DNA of 64,000 bases from Halorubrum salinarum (GTDB lineage Archaea; Halobacteriota; Halobacteria; Halobacteriales; Haloferacaceae), in the NCBI RefSeq assembly GCF_013267195.1, contig NZ_CP053942.1:62001-126000 (forward strand). The letters are read 5' to 3'. Below are positions 16,768 to 24,982 of the stretch, piece by piece (the first letter of the stretch is position 1; each line of letters begins with the position of its first letter). The notes beneath the pieces are model-generated. The model ran no database searches. It saw only the letters and a program-made list of their open reading frames with translations, and was not told the origin of the DNA. A program made the translations under genes and the position numbers.

Positions 16768-17457
16768 GTGTCTGAAATTACAAAACAGGATATAACGGTC
16801 TGTATCGATGCGTATCCCGACCAGGATACTGATGTGTTTCGTATCGGTGCCGCAGACGACATCCTCCGGCTACTCGCCGACGCTCACGAGACGGAGTTTA
16901 CGATTCCTGAACTTGTCGACGCCACAGGTGTCACCCGCTCAACGGTCTGGCGAGCTGTGAACCTGCTCGACAGTATCGGGGCCATCCGAATTCGAGAGAC
17001 GCCACAACGAAACCACATCGCGATCGACCCCAACCGCCTCCAGAAGGACGATCCGGTACTTGCTATTCCGCAGTCGGAGTTCCATACACCGATTCGGGCA
17101 TTCGTTACCCGCGTAGAAGCTACGCTCACTAACGCCGACAACATCGACAACCTCCTCGGTATCGTTATTTTCGGGAGTGTCGCTCGGGGGGAGGCTGACC
17201 GGCAAAGTGACATCGATTGTTTTGTCGTCGTCGATGGCGACCGGACGACAGCTCGCCGACAGGTCACCGACGTCGTCGCAGAACTCCAATCAGAGCGCTT
17301 CGACGGTGACCGATTCGCGTTCGAACCGTATGTTGAATCCGCCGAGAGCGCACGGAGAGTCGGGTCAAAACTCCATAACATCTTCGCGGAGGGCATTACA
17401 GTGTATGGGAGCGACCAGCTTGACTCACTCCGAAAAGAGGTCATCGCCAATGAGTAG
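16768..17457 (+). CDS. winged-helix + nucleotidyltransferase (MNT) antitoxin, copy 1
   Basis: A 229-residue protein. The N-terminal helix-turn-helix (FTIPELVDATGVTRSTVWRAVNLLDSIGAIRI) is joined to a minimal nucleotidyltransferase with FGSVARGEADRQSDIDCFVVVD, the G-S-x-A-R-G...D-x-D active site. Family knowledge: MNT antitoxins neutralise HEPN RNase toxins, in studied cases by adding AMP units to a toxin tyrosine. The gene overlaps the HEPN gene by 8 bp, the usual co-translated order. GTG start. Fusion to a DNA-binding domain suggests it also represses its operon. Confidence 0.85.
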   Translation: MSEITKQDITVCIDAYPDQDTDVFRIGAADDILRLLADAHETEFTIPELVDATGVTRSTVWRAVNLLDSIGAIRIRETPQRNHIAIDPNRLQKDDPVLAIPQSEFHTPIRAFVTRVEATLTNADNIDNLLGIVIFGSVARGEADRQSDIDCFVVVDGDRTTARRQVTDVVAELQSERFDGDRFAFEPYVESAESARRVGSKLHNIFAEGITVYGSDQLDSLRKEVIANE

Positions 17458-17947
17458 TACGCGAATCGACCAGCTCATCGACAACGTACAAGCCGCGTTC
17501 GACCGCCGCCCAACAGATATCGAAGCTGGGCTTGATGTCGAGGATGCCGCTCTCCTCCAGCTGCGGAAGGCCTGTCGCTTGCTGGCCGGCGCCGAGGCAC
17601 TACAGGATGCCAGCTACTACACGCTCGTCATCGAAGCATCGTTCGTGGCTATCGAACGGACCGTGGAATTCCGGCTTCTCGAACGAGGCACGATACAGCC
17701 GGATTATCTCCCTGGCACACATCCTGGTGTCTACCGCGAGGCGGCAGCAGTTGGTGTGTTCGACGAATCGATAGCGGCCTTTCTCGCTGATCTCTGGCGC
17801 GACCACCGAGCAAAAACATACTAGCAGGATGGGCTCGCCTCAGCAGCGCGTACAGACGCGATGTACGAACTCGCCACCGAGATTCATGCGTACGTTATTG
17901 GGCGATCCCGACAGGGACACGAGTGTATCTGCGGGGAACCAAGGTAG
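17450..17947 (+). pseudogene. HEPN toxin, copy 1, interrupted by an in-frame TAG
   Basis: The frame from ATG 17450 (MSSTRIDQLIDNVQAAF) reads 124 residues to a TAG at 17822-17824. Beyond the stop the same frame continues with strong similarity to the intact copy at 28 kb: ARTDAMYELATEIHAYV versus KEQAEAMYRLADDIHRHL, then both share HECIC. The full gene would be 165 residues. The stop replaces the second Tyr of the K-T-Y-Y motif found in the intact copy. Thus a single nonsense change removes the last quarter. The shortened 124-residue protein could still be made. Confidence 0.75.
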
Positions 17948-17988
17948 TGATTGCGTCTCTATCAGTCGTGGGGAGGTGGTCGGTTCTA

Positions 17989-18029
17989 TTAACCAACACA
18001 GGAGACAATAGGACGATATTGTTGGTTAA
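17989..18029. repeat. inverted repeat R1 (TTAACCAACA / TGTTGGTTAA)
   Basis: Perfect 10-bp arms at 17989-17998 and 18020-18029 with 21 bp between. It lies between the HEPN gene and the winged-helix gene, ending 40 bp before the latter's start. Confidence 0.85.
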
Positions 18030-18068
18030 GCAGATTGGGATTCGTAGTTTACTCAGGGGTAAACTACT

Positions 18069-18509
18069 TTGACACTCACAGTCGAATACGCAGCTATCGG
18101 CGCCAGTTTGGTCGAGAAGGACGACACGACCCAACGCAAACTCGTCCACTTCGTCACCCAACAGACGCGGTTCGCGCTGATTAACAACATCCTCCAGCAT
18201 CCCGACCAGCTGCCCTCGATGTACGAGCTTGAGGAGCTCAACCCCAGCGTGAGCGATGCCACCGTTTACAAGCACATCCAGAAACTCATCGACGCCGGCA
18301 TCGTCACAGAGGTTGCCCTGGACGACGACCATCGCCGGCAGGGCTACCCTTGGAAGTTCTATGGCCTGACCGACGAGGGGCGGGAGTTCCTGGCAGAGCA
18401 CAACCTGCTCGCTGCGGAGGAGACGCTCCAGCAGATCTACGACACCATTTCCGACAAGCCCGAGAAGATGGTCAAGTACGAGAACGCCCCCCGTCCGGAC
18501 GGCGTCTAA
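18069..18509 (+). CDS. winged-helix transcriptional regulator (PadR-like)
   Basis: A 146-residue regulator: KLVHFVTQQTRFALINNILQHPDQLPSMYELEELNPSVSDATVYKHIQKLIDAGIV, then a wing with WKFYGLTDEGREFLAEHNLL and a helical tail. It is of the haloarchaeal winged-helix type often seen on plasmids. A TTG start is inferred because no ATG precedes the conserved region. It lies between inverted repeats R1 and R2 and is a natural candidate for the protein that binds that repeat family. Confidence 0.72.
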   Translation: MTLTVEYAAIGASLVEKDDTTQRKLVHFVTQQTRFALINNILQHPDQLPSMYELEELNPSVSDATVYKHIQKLIDAGIVTEVALDDDHRRQGYPWKFYGLTDEGREFLAEHNLLAAEETLQQIYDTISDKPEKMVKYENAPRPDGV

Positions 18510-18572
18510 CGGCACGTCTATTTCTGAATAGTTTGCTATTCGCACTCTTTAGCGTGACGAGACGATATCTTG

Positions 18573-18613
18573 TTAACCAACAAATCTATGTCATTACGCG
18601 CTCTGTTGGTTAA
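18573..18613. repeat. inverted repeat R2
   Basis: Arms at 18573-18582 and 18604-18613, spacer 21 bp. It ends 14 bp before the ATG of the 107-residue gene, so it covers that gene's core promoter. Confidence 0.85.
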
Positions 18614-18626
18614 TACTAGATCGCAG

Positions 18627-18950
18627 ATGTCTCACAAGCCACCGACGCCACCTGCTGACCTCTCAACGGAGATGGTCGACAAACTCAACAGCTACTCGCC
18701 TGAACAGCTCCGGTACGTCGCACACTACGCTGAGGCGTTGGCATCGCATAAGGCTCGTGGAGTCGACGTCGATGAAGAGTCCGGTGATGACGAAAGTGAC
18801 GAGCAACCCGACGACTTCCCGGATGACGTCCCCACGAAGGCCACGATTACAATCAAGGAGATCAACGACAACCGCTACTACTACTGGCAGTGGCGGACCG
18901 GAAGCTCGGTGAAGTCAAAATATAAAGGGCCGGTTGACCCCGACGAGTGA
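18627..18950 (+). CDS. hypothetical acidic protein next to the origin
   Basis: A 107-residue protein: MSHKPPTPPADLSTEMVDKL, a helical section SPEQLRYVAHYAEALASHKA, an Asp/Glu/Ser-rich linker, and a basic strand-rich end NDNRYYYWQWRTGSSVKSKYKGPV. I do not recognise a named family with certainty; similar small proteins accompany haloarchaeal plasmid genes. The tail with Tyr/Trp/Lys could bind nucleic acid. The start at 18627 follows inverted repeat R2 directly. Confidence 0.65.
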   Translation: MSHKPPTPPADLSTEMVDKLNSYSPEQLRYVAHYAEALASHKARGVDVDEESGDDESDEQPDDFPDDVPTKATITIKEINDNRYYYWQWRTGSSVKSKYKGPVDPDE

Positions 18951-18973
18951 CCACTCCTGTCCCCTAATCCGGT

Positions 18974-18993
18974 ACACATCGATAGAGGGGTGT
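18974..18993 (+). repeat. origin box ORB1 (outlying copy)
   Basis: Perfect copy of ACACATCGATAGAGGGGTGT directly after the stop of the 107-residue gene. A half copy (ACACATCGATA) follows at 19016-19026. Confidence 0.85.
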
Positions 18994-19145
18994 CGACGAG
19001 GATCGGGTCGGGAGAACACATCGATACAGGCTCTGGTCGAGTAGTTCGCATGGCGATCGCTCAACTCGAGAGGGATGGTGGTGTCGGTGAGCACGTGATA
19101 TTTATCTGCCGAATATGTTCGTTTTGGCGGCTCTCATGGAGAATC

Positions 19146-19560
19146 ACACATCGATAGAGGGGTGTCTATCGGAAACAATGGAAAATAACTAAACACCCGT
19201 GGATGAGTTACTCAGATATCAAGTGAGACCTGATAACAAACTTCGGATACACATCGATAGAGGGGTGTCTATCAGACATAATGGAAAAGTCCCATAACCG
19301 GGGTGGGAGAGCACAATAGCCGACACATCGAACACATCGATAGAGGGGTGTCTATTGGAAATCATGGAAAAGGCTCATAAGCGGGATGGGTGAGTCGATA
19401 GCCGACACGATGAACACATCGATAGAGGGGTGTCTATCAGACATAATGGAAAAGTCTCATAACCGGGGTGGAAGAGCACGATAGCCCACCCATCGAACAC
19501 ATCGATAGAGGGGTGTCTATCAGACATAATGGAAAAGTCTCATAAAACAGGGGACACCGT
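19146..19560 (+). repeat. array of five origin boxes in about 83-bp units
   Basis: Perfect boxes start at 19146, 19249, 19332, 19414 and 19497. The last four are 82-83 bp apart, and the DNA between them is itself repeated (TATCAGACATAATGGAAAAG, then CATAACCGGGGTGG and a GATAGCC segment). All boxes point the same way. The array lies just beyond the 3' end of orc1. Confidence 0.9.
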
Positions 19561-19592
19561 GCCGCAAAAGACCACATCAATAACTGAAATGT

Positions 19593-21062
19593 CTACGTCT
19601 GGTTTCGGATCTGCGCTTTGACCACGGAGGTAACCTCCTCTTCAGAAATCGCTTCAATACGCGAGTCTTCACGGAGTGTCTCGAGAATTGTCCCTGGACT
19701 TTCGCCAAACTGGAACTCGAGGAACATCCCCGAGCTGGGCCCGTGGCTCCGTCGCTCGAAGTCGACCAGAGAGTACGTCGTGAGTTCTTTCATCTTATTC
19801 ACGTACGTTTCCTGGTGGTACTGATCCGTGTCAATAGCATCAGTCAGATATTGATACACACGATAGCCGGTCGTACTCCTGGCGCTCCCACCGTCAGTTT
19901 GGGACGCAACCGCTGCGGTTGCGTACAGACAGAGCTTCTTTTGTGTGCTGATACCACGAACGACCTCTAACACCCGATTCTTCTCGACTTTCTCCTGTGC
20001 GGTACGGACGTGTTTTTCGCTAACGCGGTTGTCGCCTTCACGCTCAGCCAGCTCGCCGGCAACCCGCATGAGATCGATCGCCTTCCTCGCGTCACCATGC
20101 GTCTGTGCTGCGAACGCCGCTGCGAGTGGAATCACATCATCGTCGACGACGTCGTCATGGAACGCATCCTGACGCCGTCGGAGGATTGCTTGGAGTTGGT
20201 TTGCGTCGTAGTCGTCGAAATGGACGTCCTCTGGGGTGAACGAACTGACAGCGCGACTCCCAACGGATTCCATCATCTTCGTGTCGTTTGAAATAGCAAC
20301 GACGGAGATGTACGCGTCCAGTTCGTCGTTTGCCCCTGCCCGGGAGAGCTGATACAGGAGCCGTGAAAACGCAGGTTCTTGTTTGTCTCGCCGGCCAACG
20401 AGCATGTCCAGTTCGTCGAGGACAAACACAACAGAGTCGAAATGCTCGTTGACGATCCGGTAGAGCTCATCCCACTTCTCTTTCGTTGCCACGCCGTGTT
20501 TTGGCACCTCAACAGGGACTCCTGCCGCATCAGCAGCCTGCTGAACGAGTTCATACACGGCGATACCAAGCGTGTCTAGATCCTGGCAGTTCACTTCAAC
20601 AGTGCCAAACCGGATGTCACGGCTCTCACAGATACGGCTGATATTATGACAAACTGCCTTCGTAATTAGCGATTTCCCAGTTCCAGACGGGCCGTAGAGG
20701 AACAGGTTTGGCGGTCGGTTATCGCCGAGGGCAACCCGAAGCATCTTGGTGACTTCTTGGAGCTGCTCATCACGGCCCACGATGCGATCTTCTTCAACAA
20801 CGTAATTCGGATCGAGTAGCTCTCGGTCCCGAATTAGCCCCTCCTGATCGTCAAACTCGAGGAGCATATCCTCGATTGACTGTGATGGCCCCTCGGAATC
20901 TGCCCCTTCGTCGGGCTGTGAGTCACCGTTAGTGACATGAGACGATGACGCCTGTCGCGATGACTCCGGCTGCGACGCACTCGACAGCTCAGCCTGAGCC
21001 GTCACCTCGTCCTCCGACGGTCCCGGATTCTCTGCGGGATCATCGGAGTCGTCAGTACCCAT
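19593..21062 (-). CDS. orc1: Orc1/Cdc6 replication initiator
   Basis: A 489-residue AAA+ ATPase. An acidic, disordered N-terminus of about 75 residues precedes GRDEQLQEVTKMLRVAL. Walker A is GPSGTGKS (about 124-131), Walker B VFVLDELDML (about 212-221), sensor-1 VVAISND, and a C-terminal winged helix follows (LCLYATAAVASQTDG...RVYQYLTDAI). Family knowledge: it binds ORB elements as ATP-bound initiator and loads MCM. The gene sits inside its own box array, so autoregulation and origin firing are likely linked. Intact, unlike the fragment at 31 kb. Confidence 0.93.
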   Translation of the reverse strand: MGTDDSDDPAENPGPSEDEVTAQAELSSASQPESSRQASSSHVTNGDSQPDEGADSEGPSQSIEDMLLEFDDQEGLIRDRELLDPNYVVEEDRIVGRDEQLQEVTKMLRVALGDNRPPNLFLYGPSGTGKSLITKAVCHNISRICESRDIRFGTVEVNCQDLDTLGIAVYELVQQAADAAGVPVEVPKHGVATKEKWDELYRIVNEHFDSVVFVLDELDMLVGRRDKQEPAFSRLLYQLSRAGANDELDAYISVVAISNDTKMMESVGSRAVSSFTPEDVHFDDYDANQLQAILRRRQDAFHDDVVDDDVIPLAAAFAAQTHGDARKAIDLMRVAGELAEREGDNRVSEKHVRTAQEKVEKNRVLEVVRGISTQKKLCLYATAAVASQTDGGSARSTTGYRVYQYLTDAIDTDQYHQETYVNKMKELTTYSLVDFERRSHGPSSGMFLEFQFGESPGTILETLREDSRIEAISEEEVTSVVKAQIRNQT

Positions 21063-21227
21063 AGGCCAATTGATACACGCCTGTATGAAAAAGGTTCCCC
21101 ACCTCTATCGAAGTGTGATTAGCCGTTTGAAACCTGTAATACCCGGTTAACCGCATAATTCCCGAGAGAATGGGTTAATTGGCCGTAGCCGATGACGATG
21201 TGTTTCGCAGTCCCCGGTCGAAGACAC

Positions 21228-21247
21228 ACACCCCTCTATCGATGTGT
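21228..21247 (-). repeat. origin box ORB7, reverse
   Basis: Perfect reverse copy (ACACCCCTCTATCGATGTGT on the plus strand) 166 bp upstream of the orc1 start. A degenerate copy, CCCCACCTCTATCGAAGTGT, lies closer at about 21097-21116. Confidence 0.88.
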
Positions 21248-21374
21248 TCGAAGTCTTCACGGGGTGGGGTGTGACGGGATCTTATTTGAGCTAACTGGTC
21301 GATACAGTCCTCGTACCGGTTTAGAACAGAGAAGGAATGTCCTCGTCATCTCATAGCCACTCATTTCGAGTCGG

Positions 21375-21399
21375 TTCTTCTCTTCTCTTCTCTTCTTCT
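21375..21399. other. polypyrimidine tract in the origin
   Basis: A run of about 25 pyrimidines made of TTCTC units on the plus strand, directly before box 21416. Such asymmetric tracts melt or form triplexes easily and are frequent in origins; function here is inference. Confidence 0.5.
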
Positions 21400-21415
21400 A
21401 ATAACACAAACACAC

Positions 21416-21435
21416 ACACCCCTCTATCGATGTGT
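21416..21435 (-). repeat. origin box ORB8, reverse
   Basis: Perfect reverse copy following a CA-repeat (CACACACA) and the polypyrimidine tract. Confidence 0.88.
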
Positions 21436-21602
21436 TCGATGTGTTTCGGCCAGCGACAATAAGTCCCTAGAAACCCGACACAAATACATCGGGCTTGAAT
21501 ACGATAATCCAGGGATAGAGAGACGCTGTCGATGTTCTTTGCCGACAGCGAGGTTTGTAGCAGAGAATCGAGTTTCTCCCTCGTTTCGCCTACTCAGTTG
21601 GA

Positions 21603-21622
21603 ACACATCGATAGAGGGGTGT
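21603..21622 (+). repeat. origin box ORB9, forward
   Basis: Perfect forward copy, facing the two reverse boxes. The region 21228-21622 is thus bounded by inverted boxes, as in other haloarchaeal origins. Confidence 0.88.
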
Positions 21623-21852
21623 GTGTCTCATCGTGTCGGGCTCGTCGAAAGATGTCCGTCTTGCCGTCTGGTGAGGTGAAGACGTTCCCTCGTCTGGTCT
21701 TCTGCTATCAGATCCAGCCCCAAGACACTCGGCCTGTCCGTCCGTAGATCTCGCGTGTACTGATTGATACGACAGTCTTCCTTGGTGCCGTGTACTGACG
21801 GGATGGAACCCATGATGCTGTGTCTCCCCTGTCCCAAGGCATTGACTAAGTA

Positions 21853-21894
21853 TTAACCAACAAATCCATGCTAGATGGCTCCCGTGTTGGTTAA
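21853..21894. repeat. inverted repeat R3
   Basis: Arms at 21853-21862 and 21885-21894, spacer 22 bp. The right arm overlaps the TAA stop codon of the polymerase gene, so this copy is not a promoter of that gene. It may act on the origin side or as a transcript end. Confidence 0.85.
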
Positions 21895-24053
21895 CTGTTC
21901 CTTGTGGCGAACGCCATCAACTCTGGCACCCGCGTCTCCACGAGTTCTCGCTGAATCTCCGTCCGGTCCCAGCCAAGCGGTGACAGCACACTCTCGACAG
22001 CTCTGACGAGTTGTGTCTCGTAATAGGACGCATCGTACGACTCAATCTCTTCGTGAGCCAACGCGACCCGTTCTCGCGATGTTTTCTCGTCGTCGACGAC
22101 GACGTACTCGATGTCTTGCCCTGGATGGACGGCGAGGTTCTGCTCTTGAGCCCGCTTCAACGCGGCTACATTCTGTGTGTTCTGTGTATATCCCTCCAGC
22201 GGCTTGGAGACACGATTCCGTTCGACGAGCTGCTTGACCGGCACCGTTCCAGTGTGAAGGCGCTTGATTGCGTCCTGGAGACAGTCAAGTACAGCGTCTG
22301 GAGATCGAGTCGCGTCGAGTCGGTCGAGACAATCCTGCTGGACGTCCTCGATGAACGGTGGGGTTGAGCGCTGTCGGGCTTCGATACCCCGTATCTTGAA
22401 CTCGTCGTCCCCCGCGACCGTCCCGAAGTACTTCGTCAACGCGCCGGCGTCACTCTCGCGCTGCGGGACGAACGCCACCCAGTCGTAGTGGGCTTCGTGT
22501 TCGAGTCGGATCTCGACCTCTTCGGTAATCTCCGTCGCGAGTGTCTTGAGATCTTTGCGGTCCTCGTCGTCGACGTCGGGGTCCGGCGTCACCCAGATGG
22601 AGTCGACGATGCCATGAATGACCCGCCACCCGCCAGCTTCAAGTCGCTGTTTCGCCGTCAGGAGAATCTCGCGCGCATACGCGTTAATTGCCTCGTGACA
22701 CTCGATACGTCCGAACTTGGCGTTGCTGAACCCCTGATATCCAAAGCAGGCGACGAGGATCCACTTCAGCGCGCCTGACCGCCCTTCGAGTTCCGTCAGT
22801 CTGTCCTCGTTGGGGTCATCCCGAGCCTTCTCGTGACGGATGGCCGTCTTGATCTCGTCGCGCGCGTCGATGATCGGCTGGAGGACGTCGACGAGGTAGC
22901 CTTGGTCGTCACAAATTGAGTACCCGAGGCCGGGGACATCGTCGCGGTCGCTGTGACAATCACACCGGATGACGTCGGGCGAGACGTTCCGCGTACAGAT
23001 GATGTTCGGATACAACGAGGAGAAGTCGAGTTCGTGGACATTCTCGTGGAGGCCGACCTCGGGCGCGAAGATGAAGCCGCCACGGTCGGCGTCATGAAGC
23101 GTCCCCGTCGGCTTGAAGAACTCATGCCGCCAGGAGTTCCACGGGACGAGAACACCGCGGTCGTGGGCCTCACAGATCTGGATTGCCGTGAGGACGTTCC
23201 CAATTGATGCCCACGCGAGTTCCTGGACGGGCTTTTTCGAGCGCGATACAAGGTCGAGGACACCGTCGAGGTTTGTTTCCCCGTAGAAGAACGTGTTCGA
23301 CTCGTCGATGATCGCCCGCCCGGGCACGTTGTACCGCGCCGGAGAGTGGCCGACGCGACCGTAGCTCGAGTACGTTGAGTGACTCGCGAGCTGCTGGTAG
23401 TCGACATCCGGCCACCGGCTCAGCGAGAAGTCGTCGACGCCGGCGTTCGTCGCCATCTCGTGTAGCGTCGGGATGATCTCGCTCGTCGAGCAGACGAGGA
23501 TGTCTGGATCATGTGTTTCGATCGCCGCTTGGACGGTGGTGAGGATGTCACCTGCTGACCCGGTAACAGTCTCGCCGGCAATCGTGAGCTCGCTGTACGT
23601 GTCTTGGCCTGTCTCGGTCACTGGAATATCGAGCCGGAGCATCGACAGTTCCGCCGCCGGCGTTGGATCGCGATTCGTCTCCAGACAGTAGCGAAACTCC
23701 CGTGAGAAATCGACGTTGAAGCAGGCGAGATCGCCAACGGGGTACGCTATCAGTTGGTGTGCCTGTCGCGCAAGCGGTGTGACGCGGTCGACGTGGTCGA
23801 CATCGACAGCTAGAGCGGACTCGCCGTCACGACGAAATCCGGGCCGCCGGGATACGATCTCGGTCGCGACGACATCAGGATGGCGTTCGTATAGTGAATG
23901 AAGTTGTGTAAGATCGATGTCGGTGTCAGGGTCACGTGATGCGACGTAGAAACGGGGCGTGTAGTCGTCGTGTTCGGTCGCGGTCGCGCCGTCGTTGGTC
24001 GCCTCCCACTCGAGGACGCGACCATCGTCAAGGAAATCGATTGTGAACGGCAT
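21891..24053 (-). CDS. family-B DNA polymerase with degenerate exonuclease domain
   Basis: A 720-residue polymerase, shorter than cellular PolB (about 780-1000 plus). Polymerase motif A is intact (LDFSSLYPNI, about 342-351). Motif B is divergent (K430-W-I-L-V-A-C-F-G-Y instead of K-x3-N-S-x-Y-G). Motif C is GIVDSI (about 481-486) and keeps the second, essential Asp but not the first. GIEARQRSTPPFIEDVQ matches the thumb-proximal R-D region. In the exonuclease half the first motif reads RLDIPVTETG rather than D-x-E, and motifs II and III are not found. So synthesis is probably retained while proofreading is lost. It follows the origin and reads towards it. Confidence 0.85.
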   Translation of the reverse strand: MPFTIDFLDDGRVLEWEATNDGATATEHDDYTPRFYVASRDPDTDIDLTQLHSLYERHPDVVATEIVSRRPGFRRDGESALAVDVDHVDRVTPLARQAHQLIAYPVGDLACFNVDFSREFRYCLETNRDPTPAAELSMLRLDIPVTETGQDTYSELTIAGETVTGSAGDILTTVQAAIETHDPDILVCSTSEIIPTLHEMATNAGVDDFSLSRWPDVDYQQLASHSTYSSYGRVGHSPARYNVPGRAIIDESNTFFYGETNLDGVLDLVSRSKKPVQELAWASIGNVLTAIQICEAHDRGVLVPWNSWRHEFFKPTGTLHDADRGGFIFAPEVGLHENVHELDFSSLYPNIICTRNVSPDVIRCDCHSDRDDVPGLGYSICDDQGYLVDVLQPIIDARDEIKTAIRHEKARDDPNEDRLTELEGRSGALKWILVACFGYQGFSNAKFGRIECHEAINAYAREILLTAKQRLEAGGWRVIHGIVDSIWVTPDPDVDDEDRKDLKTLATEITEEVEIRLEHEAHYDWVAFVPQRESDAGALTKYFGTVAGDDEFKIRGIEARQRSTPPFIEDVQQDCLDRLDATRSPDAVLDCLQDAIKRLHTGTVPVKQLVERNRVSKPLEGYTQNTQNVAALKRAQEQNLAVHPGQDIEYVVVDDEKTSRERVALAHEEIESYDASYYETQLVRAVESVLSPLGWDRTEIQRELVETRVPELMAFATRNS

Positions 24054-24370
24054 TTTCGTAAGTCACCCACCTTCCCGTCTTTACACCGGAGTCTCGCATA
24101 ATCGCCGGCGTGTCTGTTCCGGATTTCAGGGAATGGAGATCGCCTAGACAGAAACAGCGGACTCTCGCGGATTCGCTCTGTTAACGCCACTTCCAGAATT
24201 GTTTCCGAGTTTGTTAGCTGAACCTCCGGTAGCGCGTTAACCAACAGAACGGCCGTTTCACAGATGGTTGTTGGTTAAGCCTGCTATGGACAGTCCTCCA
24301 TATCTTGAATTCGGTGAACAATATACTACCCCACAGATTATTATACCGCTCTCTCGTTGGTTGGCACATA
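24054..24370. other. divergent intergenic region with promoters
   Basis: 317 bp between the polymerase (leftward) and winged-helix gene (rightward). It holds inverted repeat R4 in the middle and the AT-rich AATATACTACC...ATTATTATACC (24316-24345), a probable TATA box for the rightward gene. Confidence 0.5.
24237..24278. repeat. inverted repeat R4
   Basis: Arms 24237-24246 and 24269-24278, spacer 22 bp. It lies 184 bp from the polymerase start and 93 bp from the winged-helix start. Confidence 0.85.
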
Positions 24371-24982
24371 ATGTCCGAAGAGCCGTCCCCGCCCCACCGA
24401 CTGAGCCCGGATGGCGGTACCGAACACCGTGACGTGAACGACGTCGTCGAAGAGGAATGGATCGAGGAGACGACGCCGTTTGAACGAGTGTACGAAGTCA
24501 TCTCTCGTGTGTACGATCCGCTGTCTGTAGCACAGATCGCCGAGCGTGCCCGCGTCTCACCGACCACGGCGCGAAAGCACCTGCGAACGCTCGAGAGCGC
24601 TGGTGAGGTAACGACGTCACAGGACGGTCAGACGACACACTACCGACGGTCGGAAACCGCTATCGTCACCGAACACGCCCAGTCGCTCCTCGCGGAACGG
24701 ACGCCCGAAGAGATCGCGTCCGGCATCGCCGATATGAAGTCGCAGATCCAGGCGTGGCGCGAGGAATACGGTGTTGATTCACCCGAGGAATTCGCCCGAG
24801 AACTGGATATCGGGGACGCCGACAGCGATCATGGTGCGCTCCTCACAGAATGGCAAACGACGCGACGCAACCTCGCACTCGCACAGGCAACACTCGCGAT
24901 CGGTGAGGTGAGTCAGACTGGTCACCTCACTGGCACGGATACGGACGACGATGGTAACGGCGATACATCCATCGTCGTATGA
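24371..24982 (+). CDS. winged-helix regulator, first gene of a two-gene unit
   Basis: A 203-residue protein: an acidic head, then a winged helix PLSVAQIAERARVSPTTARKHLRTLESAGEVTTSQDGQTTHYRRS, then a helical tail EEIASGIADMKSQIQAWREEYGVDSPEEFARELD. The tail matches a haloarchaeal family of plasmid-linked regulators. Its stop codon overlaps the next start by 4 bp (ATGA), indicating translational coupling and a shared function, possibly antitoxin-like. Start chosen at ATG 24371, as the upstream extension crosses the promoter. Confidence 0.75.
   Translation: MSEEPSPPHRLSPDGGTEHRDVNDVVEEEWIEETTPFERVYEVISRVYDPLSVAQIAERARVSPTTARKHLRTLESAGEVTTSQDGQTTHYRRSETAIVTEHAQSLLAERTPEEIASGIADMKSQIQAWREEYGVDSPEEFARELDIGDADSDHGALLTEWQTTRRNLALAQATLAIGEVSQTGHLTGTDTDDDGNGDTSIVV

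Larger units (their letters stand above)
18974..21622. other. replication origin region around orc1
   Basis: The initiator gene is flanked on both sides by copies of one 20-bp box: six forward copies on its 3' side and three on its 5' side (two reverse, one forward). In haloarchaea, origins are normally adjacent to the cognate orc1/cdc6 gene with inverted ORB elements containing a G-run. The GAGGGG core fits this. The sequence between 21063 and 21890 has no gene, contains AT-rich and polypyrimidine stretches, and is the best place for duplex opening. Confidence 0.82.

Noticed and set aside
17177-17449. Upstream extension of the HEPN frame
   Set aside because: It lies within the MNT gene in another frame. 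The homologous start at ATG 17450 overlaps the MNT stop, as in the second module.
17822-17824. TAG read as pyrrolysine in the HEPN gene
   Set aside because: No pylT or pyl genes are visible and haloarchaea are not known to use this code widely. A nonsense mutation is simpler.
18526-18541. GAATAG-TTTG-CTATTC stem-loop after the winged-helix gene
   Set aside because: A six-bp AT-rich stem without a following T-run is too weak to call a terminator, and it occurs only once.
19146-19516. Regularly spaced 20-mers that could be taken for a CRISPR array
   Set aside because: The spacers are themselves repeated rather than unique, copies occur in both orientations around orc1, unit length is about 83 bp and no cas gene is present. 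Origin boxes explain them better.
21891-24053. Polymerase as fully inactivated B-family member
   Set aside because: Motif A Asp and the second Asp of motif C are both kept, so loss of synthesis activity is not supported; only the exonuclease motifs are missing.
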